Source: JBBPZK01 sp965219175
GTDB taxonomy: Bacteria > Actinomycetota > Rubrobacteria > Rubrobacterales > Rubrobacteraceae
Direction of reading: 5' to 3'
Assembly (NCBI GenBank): GCA_965219175.1
Contig: CBDCNI010000001.1
Span: forward strand, 1,922,001 to 1,986,000
Length of the DNA stretch: 64,000 bases
In this document: positions 32,054-41,024 of the stretch, in pieces
How positions within the stretch are numbered: position 1 is the first letter of the stretch
How the letters are laid out: each line of letters begins with the position of its first letter
Notes under the pieces: model-generated
What the model was told of the DNA's origin: nothing
The model's input: the letters and a program-made list of their open reading frames with translations, nothing else
Databases searched by the model: none
Program-made: the position numbers and the translations under genes

Positions 32054-33352
32054 CTACGGCGCTACTGCTTCCGCCGGAGACTCAAGCGACTCGAAGGCGA
32101 CCGTAGCTCCGAGCCTTGAAAGCTTCTCCTCAAAACCCTCGTAACCACGCAGGATGTGGTGGGCGTTGTCCACGACGGTCGTACCCTCGGCGGCGAGCCC
32201 GGCCATGACGAGGGCGGCCCCACCACGAAGGTCCGGAGCCTGGACGATTGTCCCGGAGAGACGCCTGCCTCCCTTGACCAGCGCCCGATGACCGCCGAAC
32301 AAGTCTATCCCGGCGCCCATCCGATTCAACTCCTCAGCCGCCTGGAACCGACCCTCGTAAACATTCTCGGTAATAACACCCGCCCCCGACGTCTGGGTCA
32401 GGAGGACCATCATCTGAGCCTGCAGGTCGGTAGCGAACCCCGGAAAAGGAAGGGTCGAGACGTCCACGCCCATTAGATCCACCGGATCGTCGACCCGCAC
32501 CCGGAGCCCCCCGGAGGCGGCGTCGCGTTGCACGTCGAGGCCCATGTCGTTCAGCTTGGAGAGCTCCATTTTGAGGTGATCCGGCACGGCGTTCCGGATC
32601 AGGACATCCCCGCCGGTCGCAGCCGTAGCCATTATGAAAGTGCCGGCTTCTATCCGGTCGGGCATTACGGAATACTCGACGGGATAAAGCTCCTCGACAC
32701 CCTCTATCTCTATACGCCCCGTGCCGGCCCCTGTTATGTTTGCGCCCATCGCGCTCAGGAAGTCAGCCAGGGCGACGACCTCCGGCTCGCGCGCGCCGTT
32801 TTCGATGGTCGTGGTACCAGAGGCGAGCACGGCGGCCATCATGACGTTCTCGGTGGCGGTAACGCTCGGGTAGTCGAAAGAAACCTCGGCTCCGGTGAGA
32901 CCGTGGGGAGCCGTCGCTTTTATGAACCCGTGATCCAACTCGATATCCGCCCCGAGCGCCCGCAAGCCGTCGAGGTGGAAGTTAAACTTCCTCAAGCCCA
33001 GGTTACACCCACCGGGAGCCGAGACCTCCGCTTCTCCGAAGCGTCCGACCAACGGCCCGAGGACCACCAGGCTCGCCCGCATCTGGCGGACGAGCTCGTA
33101 AGGAGCCGTGTACGAGCTTATATCGTCGGTGTCTATCTCCAAAGTGTGGCCGGAGAACGTAGAAGTCGCGCCCAGTCCTTCCAGGACCGCCTGCATCGTG
33201 TTCACGTCCTTTATGCGGGGAACGTTGTGAAACGTGGTCCGCCCGGACGCCAAAAGGGAGGCGGCCATTAGCTTGAGCGCCAGGTTTTTCGCGCCGGCGA
33301 CTTCCACCTCCCCGTGGAGCCGCACACCGCCTTCGATCAAGAACCTCTCCAT
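32054..33352 (-). CDS. murA: UDP-N-acetylglucosamine 1-carboxyvinyltransferase
   Basis: 432 aa. First committed step of peptidoglycan synthesis, adding enolpyruvate to UDP-GlcNAc. The catalytic loop has Cys (APGGCNLGLRKFNFHL), the residue alkylated by fosfomycin, so the enzyme should be fosfomycin-sensitive unless protected otherwise. The N-terminal GAKNLALKLMAASLL holds the conserved Lys-Asn. ATG 33352 is used because GGAGGAGC lies 4 nt upstream; an in-frame GTG 15 nt earlier overlaps that site. Lies just past the atp terminator. Confidence 0.96.
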   Translation of the reverse strand: MERFLIEGGVRLHGEVEVAGAKNLALKLMAASLLASGRTTFHNVPRIKDVNTMQAVLEGLGATSTFSGHTLEIDTDDISSYTAPYELVRQMRASLVVLGPLVGRFGEAEVSAPGGCNLGLRKFNFHLDGLRALGADIELDHGFIKATAPHGLTGAEVSFDYPSVTATENVMMAAVLASGTTTIENGAREPEVVALADFLSAMGANITGAGTGRIEIEGVEELYPVEYSVMPDRIEAGTFIMATAATGGDVLIRNAVPDHLKMELSKLNDMGLDVQRDAASGGLRVRVDDPVDLMGVDVSTLPFPGFATDLQAQMMVLLTQTSGAGVITENVYEGRFQAAEELNRMGAGIDLFGGHRALVKGGRRLSGTIVQAPDLRGGAALVMAGLAAEGTTVVDNAHHILRGYEGFEEKLSRLGATVAFESLESPAEAVAP

Positions 33353-33388
33353 GATTGCTCCTCCCACAGCCTTACTCTCACGACAAAA

Positions 33389-33413
33389 GCCCGGAGCTTG
33401 AAAGAAACCGGGC
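33389..33413 (-). terminator. terminator of the atp operon
   Basis: GCCCGG/CCGGGC stem with a 13-nt loop followed by TTTTG on the minus strand, 11 nt past the atpC stop. Confidence 0.75.
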
Positions 33414-33423
33414 GGGTATCTTT

Positions 33424-33879
33424 CTAGTTCTCTCCGCTTCCGTACTCATTGGCTACGCGCACGAAATTCTCGGCGACGAGTTGGCGGCGTTCGATCTCCT
33501 CCCGCTCGAACTCCATACCCTCGTCCGAAAGGTCCGCCATTTCCTGCTCCGCTTTCTCGATCCGCTCCTCCGCCTCGTGTACGTCTATCTCGTCAGCCGG
33601 GACAGCTTCCTCGACCAGCACCTGAACGAGGTTCTCCGAGACCTTGAAGAAGCCGTCGGAGGTGGCGAACACCTGCCGCTCGTCGCCTTGAGTAACTTTC
33701 ACGTCGTGGATACCGACCGTCGAGACCGTGGGCGCATGGTTGACCATTACCCCGAGGTCCCCGTCCGCAATCCTCACGACGACCAGATCCGCCTCGCCGT
33801 CATAGACGATCCGCTCCGGCGTGATGACCCGGCAGAAAAGCTGCCGCCGATCCTGGTCCTCACCTCTACCCTCGCTCAC
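33424..33879 (-). CDS. atpC: ATP synthase F1 epsilon subunit
   Basis: 151 aa. An N-terminal beta-sandwich (LFCRVITPERIVYDGEADLVVV, DGDLGVMVNHAPTVSTVGI) and a C-terminal helical hairpin rich in Glu and Arg, the part that can extend to inhibit ATP hydrolysis. Last gene of the operon, 13 nt after atpD. Confidence 0.95.
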   Translation of the reverse strand: MSEGRGEDQDRRQLFCRVITPERIVYDGEADLVVVRIADGDLGVMVNHAPTVSTVGIHDVKVTQGDERQVFATSDGFFKVSENLVQVLVEEAVPADEIDVHEAEERIEKAEQEMADLSDEGMEFEREEIERRQLVAENFVRVANEYGSGEN

Positions 33880-33892
33880 GCCAGCCTACTTC

Positions 33893-35527
33893 TCAAGACT
33901 CGTCCTGATCGTCTTCTTGCTCATCGTTTCGTTCCTCGGAAGACTGTTCCTCCTCGTCCTGCTCTCCCTCGCCATCCTCCTGATCTTCTTCGTCTTCTTC
34001 GCCGGAGATACTCCTCGCCTTCTCTACGGCTTCTTCTATATTGCCGACGAGGTAGAAAGCCTGCTCCGGCAAGTCGTCGTGCTTGCCCTCGACCACTTCC
34101 TTGAACGAGCGGATCGTGTCTTCCATCTCAAGGAACTTCCCGTCCAGCCCCGTGAACTGCGCGGCCACGAAGAACGGTTGGGAGAGGAACCGCTGCAGAC
34201 GCCTCGCGCGCCCGACGATCACCTTGTCCTCCTCCGAAAGCTCGTCGATACCCAGGATCGCGATGATGTCCTGAAGCTCCTTGTAGCGCTGGAGGATATT
34301 CTTGACCTGCTGGGCGACCTGGTAGTGTTCGTCACCGACGATAGCCGGGTCAAGGATCGTCGAAGACGAGGACAGCGGATCGACTGCCGGGTAGATGCCC
34401 TGCTCCGCCAGCGACCGTGCCAGCTCGACCGTCGAATCGAGGTGGGCGAAAACCGTAAAGGGCGCCGGGTCCGTATAGTCGTCGGCCGGCACGTATACGG
34501 CCTGGAAGCTCGTTATAGAACCGCGCTTGGTAGAGGTGATCCGCTCTTGCAGAGCGCCCATCTCGGTGCCGAGCGTCGGTTGGTAGCCGACCTCGGAGGG
34601 CATCCGGCCCATGAGCGCCGAAACCTCGTTGCCTGACTGGACGAAGCGGAAGATGTTGTCCACGAAGAAGAGAACGTCTTGTTCGAGTTCTTCCCGGAAA
34701 TACTCCGCCAGGGTGACGCCTGTAAGGCCGACGCGGAAGCGGGCGCCGGGCGGCTCGTTCATCTGCCCGAAGACGAGGCCCACATTTTCGAGGATGCCCG
34801 CCTCCTGGAACTCGCCGTAGAGGTCGTTCCCTTCGCGGGTGCGCTCCCCGACTCCGGCGAACACGCTCGTACCCTCGTACTGGAGCGCGATATTGTTGAT
34901 CAACTCCTGGATGATGACCGTCTTGCCAACCCCGGCTCCCCCGAACAGCCCGACTTTACCGCCGCGCCTCACCGGACAAAGGAGGTCTATAACCTTGATG
35001 CCGGTGATGAATTGCTCGGTCTGGGTGCTCAACTCGTCGAAGTTCGGGGCTGGGCGGTGTATCGGCCAGTAGGCATCGGGGTCTTCGATCTCACCCTTCT
35101 CGTCCACCGGGTTGCCGAGCACGTCCAACACTCGTCCGAGCACACTCTGCCCGACGGGAATGGCGATGGGTCGCCCGGTATCCCGAACGTCCAGGCCGCG
35201 TCTCACGCCGTCCGTCGAGGACATGGCGACCGTCCGGACCATATCGTCCCCGAGGAGTTGCTGGACCTCGAGCACCAGCTCCTCGTCTTCGCCCTCTTCA
35301 TCCCCGTCTTCATTGGATTTCAGTTGCACCGAGAGGGCGTTAAAGATCTCCGGGATCTCTCCCGGCGGGAACCGCACGTCCACAACAGGACCTTTGATCT
35401 CCACGATGGTCCCGACGCCGCCTTCCTGATGCGTCTCGTGGCCGTTCTGCTCCGACCGCTCTTCCGTAACCTGTCCGTCGGCGGAACCGTTCTCCGACCT
35501 GCTTCTGGTCTCTTCTTGCTCGCTCAT
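33893..35527 (-). CDS. atpD: ATP synthase F1 beta subunit with acidic extensions
   Basis: 544 aa, about 70 longer than usual. Walker A is GGAGVGKTVIIQEL; DPLSSSS and the FTGLDGKFLEMEDT C-terminal domain are standard. Extra parts: an N-terminal polar leader of about 37 residues, an acidic insert EDGDEEGEDEE near residue 70, and an extremely acidic C-terminal tail of about 35 residues. The catalytic core is intact. It provides the catalytic sites of F1. Confidence 0.96.
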   Translation of the reverse strand: MSEQEETRSRSENGSADGQVTEERSEQNGHETHQEGGVGTIVEIKGPVVDVRFPPGEIPEIFNALSVQLKSNEDGDEEGEDEELVLEVQQLLGDDMVRTVAMSSTDGVRRGLDVRDTGRPIAIPVGQSVLGRVLDVLGNPVDEKGEIEDPDAYWPIHRPAPNFDELSTQTEQFITGIKVIDLLCPVRRGGKVGLFGGAGVGKTVIIQELINNIALQYEGTSVFAGVGERTREGNDLYGEFQEAGILENVGLVFGQMNEPPGARFRVGLTGVTLAEYFREELEQDVLFFVDNIFRFVQSGNEVSALMGRMPSEVGYQPTLGTEMGALQERITSTKRGSITSFQAVYVPADDYTDPAPFTVFAHLDSTVELARSLAEQGIYPAVDPLSSSSTILDPAIVGDEHYQVAQQVKNILQRYKELQDIIAILGIDELSEEDKVIVGRARRLQRFLSQPFFVAAQFTGLDGKFLEMEDTIRSFKEVVEGKHDDLPEQAFYLVGNIEEAVEKARSISGEEDEEDQEDGEGEQDEEEQSSEERNDEQEDDQDES

Positions 35528-35552
35528 GTTAAAAGGTCCTCCTGCCGCATCG

Positions 35553-36443
35553 CTAACCGGCGGCGAGGGCGTCCGCGCCCGCCGCTATCTCTAGTATCTC
35601 CTGCGTGATCTGAGCCTGCCGCGCCTTGTTCATCTGGAGTGTCAGGTCTTTGACGAGGTCGTTGGCATTGTCCGTAGCGTTCTTCATCGCCGTCATCCTG
35701 GCCCCGTGCTCGCCCGCCGAACTCTCCAGCATAGCCTGCCAGATCATGGTCTCGACATAGCGCGGCACGAGTTTTTCGAGGATCACATCCGCATCCGGCA
35801 CGTACTCCAGAACACTGTCGTCTTCCCAGGACCGCTCTTCTTCCTCGCCGTCCCCTTCCTCGTTTTCGTCGGGAGCGGAGGGCAGCAGTCGTTTTACCAC
35901 CGGCTGCTGGGTCAGGGCGCTCTCGAAGCGGTTGTAGATCAGGTAAAGCTCATCAGCCTCTTCTTCCTGGAACAACCTGGTGAGCGCACGCCCGATCTCG
36001 CGCGCCTTCTCGTATGTCGGGGTGTCTGAGAACCCGGTGTAAGTCTCTTCGAGCTTGATACCCCTGAAACGGAAAAAAGCGACAGACTTTCGGCCACTCG
36101 CGACCTGGGCGAAGTCGTTTACGTCCTGGTTCTCCCTGAACCGCATGGTGCGGCGCAAGACCTGCGCGTTGAACCCGCCTGCAAGTCCCCGGTCGGCCGT
36201 TAGGGTGAGTATCCCAACCCGGTTGACTTCATCCCGGCCGACGAGCAGCGGGCTCTTGCTCCTCGCCCGCTTCGCCACGTCGCTCATCATTTGCTCCATG
36301 TTCTCCGCGTAGGGCCGGCCCTTTTTCACCCGCGCCTCCGCCTTTCGGAACTTGACCGCCGAGACGGTCTGGAGCGCCTCGGTGACCTTCGAGATGTTCT
36401 GTACGGAGCCTATCTGACGCTTGAGATCCCTGAGACTAGCCAA
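35553..36443 (-). CDS. atpG: ATP synthase F1 gamma subunit
   Basis: 296 aa rotor shaft. The N-terminal helix SLRDLKRQIGSVQNISKVTEAL and the C-terminal helix ending NKARQAQITQEILEIAAGA form the coiled coil. An acidic insert (DENEEGDGEEEERSWEDD) lies near residue 190 in the globular part, unlike standard gamma. Sits between atpA and atpD. Confidence 0.95.
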   Translation of the reverse strand: MASLRDLKRQIGSVQNISKVTEALQTVSAVKFRKAEARVKKGRPYAENMEQMMSDVAKRARSKSPLLVGRDEVNRVGILTLTADRGLAGGFNAQVLRRTMRFRENQDVNDFAQVASGRKSVAFFRFRGIKLEETYTGFSDTPTYEKAREIGRALTRLFQEEEADELYLIYNRFESALTQQPVVKRLLPSAPDENEEGDGEEEERSWEDDSVLEYVPDADVILEKLVPRYVETMIWQAMLESSAGEHGARMTAMKNATDNANDLVKDLTLQMNKARQAQITQEILEIAAGADALAAG

Positions 36444-36446
36444 ACC

Positions 36447-38054
36447 CTAGCTCTCCTCCTCCTGGTTCTCATCTTCGTCGTTTTCTTCCTCATCCTCAGC
36501 CCCGGTCGAGACGTCCACCAGGTTCTCTTGCTCCGGCTCGTAGCCGTCGTTGAAGCTGTCGATTGTCTCGCGAAGATCCTTCTCGGTCTCTTCGGAGACC
36601 ACCTGCTCCTCGCGGATGGAGTCGAGTATGTTCTCGTGGCTGTCCTTCATGTAGTTCCGGAACTGCTGCTCCCAGTCCGAGACGTTGTCAGCCTCGATAT
36701 CGTCCAGGAAACCGTTCGTCGCGGCGAAGATAACCACTACCTGCTCCTCGACCGCCATCGGGTCCTGCTCGCCCTGCTTCAGGACAGCCGTCAGGCGCTC
36801 GCCTCGTGCCAGGGTCTGCTGGGTCGCTTTGTCGAGGTCGCTCCCGAACTGGGCGAAGCTCGCCAGTTCCTTGTACTGGTTCAGGTCCAGGCGCAGGGTT
36901 CCGGCGACGTTCTTCATAGCTTTGATCTGGGCGGCCCCTCCGACACGCGAGACAGAGTTGCCGGTGTCGATGGCCGGACGTTGGCCCGAGTTGAAAAGGT
37001 CCGAGTCGAGGAAGATCTGTCCGTCCGTGATCGAGATGACGTTCGTCGGAATATAAGCCGAGATGTCCCCGGCCTTCGTCTCGATTACCGGCAGCGCCGT
37101 GAGCGACCCACCCCCGATATCATCGGAGAGCCGCGCCGCCCTTTCGAGCAACCGCGAGTGGAGGTAGAAAACGTCCCCCGGATAAGCCTCGCGGCCCGGC
37201 GGACGCCGCAAGAGCAGCATCATCTGCCGGTAGGCCGTGGCGTGCTTGGAGAGGTCGTCGTAGATCACCAGCGCGTCCTGCCCCTGGTTCATGAAATACT
37301 CGCCGATGGCGCACCCGGCGTAGGGCGCGAGATACTGGAGCGTCGCCGATTGGGCGGCCGAGGCGTTCACGATTGTCGTGTAGCTCAAGGCGCCCGCTTC
37401 TTCGAGCGCCGCGACCACGCCCGCGACCGTCGAGTCTTTCTGGCCGATGGCGACGTAGACGCACTTCACGTCCTGGTCTGCCTGGTTGATGATCGCGTCG
37501 ATCGCGATGGCAGACTTACCCGTTTTCCGGTCGCCGATGATAAGTTCGCGCTGGCCCCGGCCTATCGGGATCATGGCGTCGATCGCCTTGATGCCCGTCT
37601 GGACCGGCTCCTTGACCGGCTGGCGCTTGATAATCCCCGGCGCGATGATCTCCACCGGCACGACTTCTTCGGCTTCTATCTCACCCTTGCCGTCCATCGG
37701 GGCGCCGAGCGCGGTTATGACCCTTCCGAGAACACCCTCGCCAACCGGCACGCTAGCCAGCCGCTCGGTGCGCCGCACGACCGAACCTTCCTGGATGTGG
37801 CGGTCGTCACCGGCGATGATGACGCCGACGTTGTCCTCCTCCAGGTTCAGGGCGATCCCGATAACCTTCTCTCCCTGCGAGTCCTCGAACTCCAGCATCT
37901 CCTGGTACATCGCGTTCTGGAGGCCGTGGACGCGGGCGATGCCGTCCCCGACCTCCAGAACCTGCCCGACCTCTTCGGTGCGGGTCCGGTTCTCATAATC
38001 CGTAATAGCGCCCTTTAGTATGGAGGAGATCTCCTCCGGCCTGAGCCTACCCAC
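36447..38054 (-). CDS. atpA: ATP synthase F1 alpha subunit
   Basis: 535 aa. P-loop GDRKTGKSAIAIDAI near residue 168, and the conserved arginine region SRVGGAAQIKAMKNVAGTLRLDL. A Glu/Asp-rich tail of about 25 residues follows the standard C-terminus. Non-catalytic nucleotide-binding subunit. Overlaps atpH by 1 nt. Confidence 0.97.
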   Translation of the reverse strand: MGRLRPEEISSILKGAITDYENRTRTEEVGQVLEVGDGIARVHGLQNAMYQEMLEFEDSQGEKVIGIALNLEEDNVGVIIAGDDRHIQEGSVVRRTERLASVPVGEGVLGRVITALGAPMDGKGEIEAEEVVPVEIIAPGIIKRQPVKEPVQTGIKAIDAMIPIGRGQRELIIGDRKTGKSAIAIDAIINQADQDVKCVYVAIGQKDSTVAGVVAALEEAGALSYTTIVNASAAQSATLQYLAPYAGCAIGEYFMNQGQDALVIYDDLSKHATAYRQMMLLLRRPPGREAYPGDVFYLHSRLLERAARLSDDIGGGSLTALPVIETKAGDISAYIPTNVISITDGQIFLDSDLFNSGQRPAIDTGNSVSRVGGAAQIKAMKNVAGTLRLDLNQYKELASFAQFGSDLDKATQQTLARGERLTAVLKQGEQDPMAVEEQVVVIFAATNGFLDDIEADNVSDWEQQFRNYMKDSHENILDSIREEQVVSEETEKDLRETIDSFNDGYEPEQENLVDVSTGAEDEEENDEDENQEEES

Positions 38055-38593
38055 TACACAACACTCCTCTCGAGCATCGTCTCCTGGAGGCTCTGCAACC
38101 GCCCCCGAACACTACTGTCCATCATCCGTCCCCCGAACCGGAAGACCGCCCCGCCGAGAAGTTCGGAGTCTACTTGAGTCTCTAATATGACCTCCCGGCC
38201 GTCGAGTATCCTTCCAAGCCGCTCTCTCAGGCGCTCTATCGAGTCCTCCGACAATTCAACCGCCGTGGTAACCTGCACCTCGATCCGGCCCAAATGCTCC
38301 TCTACGAGGTCTTCGTAGCGCCGGAGCACGTCTCCGAGGATCTCCTCACGCCCGTTGTCGGAGAGCACTTTCAGGAAGTTGGTCGTCGATTGCTCCATGT
38401 CCTCCGTGAGGGCCTCTATGGCCCGGCGTTTCTGGGTTTCGATGATCTGGTCACCGTAGAAGAATTGACGCAACTCCCCGTTGTCTTCGAGCGCGGCGAC
38501 GAACTCCTTTAGGTCTTCGAGGACTTGTTCCACGTCTCCCTGCTCACGGGCGGCGTCGAAGAGAGCTTCCGCGTAAGTCGAGACGGCGCTCAA
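38054..38593 (-). CDS. atpH: ATP synthase F1 delta subunit
   Basis: 179 aa peripheral-stalk protein. N-terminal helical bundle (YAEALFDAAREQGDVEQVLEDLKEF), then the C-terminal segment with EVQVTTAVELSEDSIERLRERL-type sequence and VDSELLGGAVFRFGGRMMDSSVRGRL, the family signature. Overlaps atpF by 4 nt. Confidence 0.95.
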   Translation of the reverse strand: MSAVSTYAEALFDAAREQGDVEQVLEDLKEFVAALEDNGELRQFFYGDQIIETQKRRAIEALTEDMEQSTTNFLKVLSDNGREEILGDVLRRYEDLVEEHLGRIEVQVTTAVELSEDSIERLRERLGRILDGREVILETQVDSELLGGAVFRFGGRMMDSSVRGRLQSLQETMLERSVV

Positions 38594-39129
38594 GCAGTCC
38601 CGCTTCCGGCGGTGGAGCCGGCGATCTCCGCTTCGAGGTCATCGAGCGCCTCGGAGATCAAACGCTCGTGCTCGTCGGCGTCGACCTCGCGGCCGATGAC
38701 CTGCTCGGAGGCCTGTATAACCATCCCGGAGACTTCCCGACGTATCTCACGCAGGGAGGAGTCCCGCTCGCGCTCTATCTCCTCACGGGCACGCTGGATT
38801 ATGCGGTCGCCTTCCTCTCGGGCTTCGCGCTTGGTCCGCTCTCGCTGCGCTTCGGCCTGCTTGCGGCCTTCTTCCAGGATCTTACGAGATTCGCCACGAG
38901 CTTCCTCGATCTGGCGCCGGTACTCGGCGAGAAGTTCTCTGGCCTCGGCGCGGGTCTTCTCGGCCTCGTTGATCGCGCTCTCGATCTGGCCCTGGCGACG
39001 CTGGATCTGATCCCGAATCGGCGGATACACGAACCAGTACAACAGGCCCAGCAAGATCGCGAAGGAAACTACTTCCCAGAAGATCAGGCTTACGTTCGGT
39101 AGGTCGAATACGCCTGAGCCACCACCCAT
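38590..39129 (-). CDS. atpF: ATP synthase F0 b subunit
   Basis: 179 aa. One N-terminal membrane helix (SLIFWEVVSFAILLGLLYWFVYPP) and a long Arg/Glu-rich right-handed coiled coil forming the stator stalk. Follows atpE by 24 nt. Confidence 0.95.
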   Translation of the reverse strand: MGGGSGVFDLPNVSLIFWEVVSFAILLGLLYWFVYPPIRDQIQRRQGQIESAINEAEKTRAEARELLAEYRRQIEEARGESRKILEEGRKQAEAQRERTKREAREEGDRIIQRAREEIERERDSSLREIRREVSGMVIQASEQVIGREVDADEHERLISEALDDLEAEIAGSTAGSGTA

Positions 39130-39153
39130 ATACTCTCCTTTCCCCTTCTATCT

Positions 39154-39420
39154 TTAAGCGAAGACGAAGGTAAAGAGGATAGCGAAGACCAGCGCGTAGA
39201 GTGCGAACGCCTCGACCAACCCGATGCCGAGGAACATGAGCGTCCGCGTCTGCTCGAACGCTTCAGGCTGGCGATGGATGCTCGCGATGGTCTGGCCGAT
39301 CAAGTAACCCATCCCGGCCCCCGCCCCGATGACCCCACCGCCGGCCGCGATACCGGCTCCTAAATACGTTAACCCCTTCTCGACATCCCCACTAGTCTGA
39401 AGTAGCGCCAATATTTCCAC
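39154..39420 (-). CDS. atpE: ATP synthase F0 c subunit
   Basis: 88 aa hairpin. The first helix carries the Gly-rich stretch GAGIAAGGGVIGAGAGMG; the polar loop has RQPEAFEQ; the second helix carries the ion-binding Glu (GLVEAFALYALVF). The residue after the Glu is Ala instead of the Ser or Thr of Na+ rings, so proton coupling is inferred. About 12 upstream residues precede the first helix. Confidence 0.96.
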   Translation of the reverse strand: MEILALLQTSGDVEKGLTYLGAGIAAGGGVIGAGAGMGYLIGQTIASIHRQPEAFEQTRTLMFLGIGLVEAFALYALVFAILFTFVFA

Positions 39421-39466
39421 GTCTTACCCTCTCTTCCATTTCTGTTGACTTACTCTACCGAAAGTT

Positions 39467-40258
39467 TTAGTGAGCCTCGCTGGCGAACACCGCCTGCTCT
39501 ATGTATACCTGTGAGAGTATAGCGAAAATATACGCCTGGATGACCGCCACGAAGATTTCGAAAGCATATAACACGATAGCCGCCGGCACGGAGATAACCG
39601 CCGCAAAAGTACCGAAAGTCAGGATGAGGCTCAGGAACACGAAGATGAGGAGGTGCCCGGCCAGCATGTTGGCGTAGAGCCGCAAACCCAGCGTGAGAGG
39701 CTGGGTAAATTGCTGCAAAAACTCCAGAGACCATATGAAAGGCACCATAGGTTTGGGCATACCGGGTGGCGCGAAGCTCTTCATGTATTCGCCCACGCCG
39801 TTACGCCGGAAACCCTGATACTGGGTTATGAGGAAGGTTAGTATAGCCAGAGTGAAGGTAAAAGATATGCTGCTCGTGACCGGGAAGCTGTTCGGAAAAA
39901 GCCCGAGCAGGTTCAGGGTGAGGATGAATATGAACAACGTCAAGGTGTAAGGAAAGAACCTTCTTCCCTCTTCTCCCTGCTGTCCGGCTATGTGGTTGCG
40001 TCCGAAGCCGTAAATATCTTCCACGATCACCTGATAAGCACCGGGCCGGTCTTTCAGAAGACGGCTACCCACAAACAGAATCAGGAAAGTGATCGCCGCG
40101 CCTATAAACAGGAACCAAATCGACTTGGTGATCGAGATATCCACCGGCCCGATCTTTATCGGTATAACCCAGGCGTGGGAAGCCGCGTCCCACGTGTGCA
40201 GGATCTTCTCCCTTATCTGCTCTTGACTGAGCTGCGCCAGTACCAACGTTCCGGTCAA
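39467..40258 (-). CDS. atpB: ATP synthase F0 a subunit
   Basis: 263 aa with six predicted helices. The essential stator Arg lies in the LTLGLRLYANMLAGHLL helix. It forms the two proton half-channels against the c ring. Overlaps the upstream 146-aa gene by 4 nt. Confidence 0.96.
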   Translation of the reverse strand: MTGTLVLAQLSQEQIREKILHTWDAASHAWVIPIKIGPVDISITKSIWFLFIGAAITFLILFVGSRLLKDRPGAYQVIVEDIYGFGRNHIAGQQGEEGRRFFPYTLTLFIFILTLNLLGLFPNSFPVTSSISFTFTLAILTFLITQYQGFRRNGVGEYMKSFAPPGMPKPMVPFIWSLEFLQQFTQPLTLGLRLYANMLAGHLLIFVFLSLILTFGTFAAVISVPAAIVLYAFEIFVAVIQAYIFAILSQVYIEQAVFASEAH

Positions 40259-40695
40259 ACCTCCACCCTTCGTTCTAATTTCCCACCCATCAGGTGATCC
40301 ACCTCTCGCTCCTCACCCTTCGTTCCCAACATCCTCAACGCTATCAGCGGCAAGAACACGATGTTCTCAGCCATGTACACCCCCGCAAAGCCGGCCAACA
40401 TCGCAACCGCCGGCCAGAGTCCGAGATAGGCGGGTACCGCTAACGCCACCATCGCAAACCCATAACGGGCTACGAAAGAGGCGATACCCATTCCCTGCCA
40501 CACCTTCGAACCTCTCGTCAGCCACGAGACCGTGATCGCCACCGAAACGAAGCTCACCAATCCTGCGCCGGCTCCGTAGAGGAAAGCTCCCGCGTACGTC
40601 CCTCCGTAGACGAAAAAGATCACCACCGCCGCCACGACCGCCAGAACGACTACCCAGGCCGCGCACCGAAGAGCGAGCAGCCAGTGGGCGCTCAC
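40255..40695 (-). CDS. AtpI-like membrane protein of the atp operon
   Basis: 146 aa, four predicted helices (about 8-30, 35-58, 75-95, 98-118) and a short charged tail. Not identifiable by motif, but position between an AtpZ-like gene and atpB matches atpI, whose products help c-ring assembly or Mg2+ uptake in other bacteria. It overlaps both neighbours by 4 nt. Confidence 0.65.
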   Translation of the reverse strand: MSAHWLLALRCAAWVVVLAVVAAVVIFFVYGGTYAGAFLYGAGAGLVSFVSVAITVSWLTRGSKVWQGMGIASFVARYGFAMVALAVPAYLGLWPAVAMLAGFAGVYMAENIVFLPLIALRMLGTKGEEREVDHLMGGKLERRVEV

Positions 40696-40919
40696 CCGAC
40701 ACCGAACTTCTTGAGTTCCAGATACAGGTAGTAGAGTCCTCCGGCGAACCCGAGTCCGAGACCCAGGAAGACAAACAAAGGCAGCGTCCCGAGCGCTTGA
40801 TCCAAGAAGTAACCCGCCACCGACAAAACCCCCAGAAAAAGCATAAATACAACGCCCATCCCGGCCAGTCGAGCAGGGCTGGTCTTGGACGCTTTTTTTC
40901 GAGAATTACCTTCCGCCAT
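40692..40919 (-). CDS. AtpZ/AtpI-type small subunit
   Basis: 75 aa with two membrane helices (about 23-42 and 47-68) after a Lys-rich start; the GLGFAGGLYYLYLELKKFG end is typical of the AtpZ family encoded at the head of atp operons. First gene of the operon. The ATG lacks a Shine-Dalgarno and lies 8 nt after the -10 box, so the operon mRNA probably begins at or beside this codon. Confidence 0.75.
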   Translation of the reverse strand: MAEGNSRKKASKTSPARLAGMGVVFMLFLGVLSVAGYFLDQALGTLPLFVFLGLGLGFAGGLYYLYLELKKFGVG

Positions 40920-40927
40920 CGCTGTTG

Positions 40928-40956
40928 ACTATACCTCAAACTCGCATCTGTTGCAA
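40928..40956 (-). promoter_or_regulatory. atp operon promoter (leaderless type)
   Basis: TTGCAA (40951-40956), a 17-nt spacer and TATAGT (40928-40933) on the minus strand. The -10 ends 8 nt before the ATG of the first gene. The IS982 insertion starts over 1.1 kb upstream of nothing essential and leaves this promoter untouched. Confidence 0.7.
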
Positions 40957-41010
40957 TTGGTTTCAAGCTCCGTCGCGCCCTACAGACAAACAGGTTCCCG
41001 CCGGAAAGGT

Positions 41011-41024
41011 TACTAATGGTAGCA
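41011..41024 (-). promoter_or_regulatory. shared motif upstream of atp promoter
   Basis: TGCTACCATTAGTA, identical over 14 bases to the site beside the nuo promoter (30808-30821), here 54 nt upstream of the -35. The palindrome has one mismatch (GCTAC-CATTA-GTAAC). Confidence 0.45.

Noticed and set aside
36291..38018. 575-codon open frame on the plus strand
   Set aside because: Antisense to atpA over its whole length and rich in Arg/Asp/Val from codon complementarity; atpA is certain.
39154..39420. Na+-binding c subunit
   Set aside because: The residue after the ion-binding Glu is Ala and the Gln/Ser ligand pattern is not complete, so H+ coupling is more likely.
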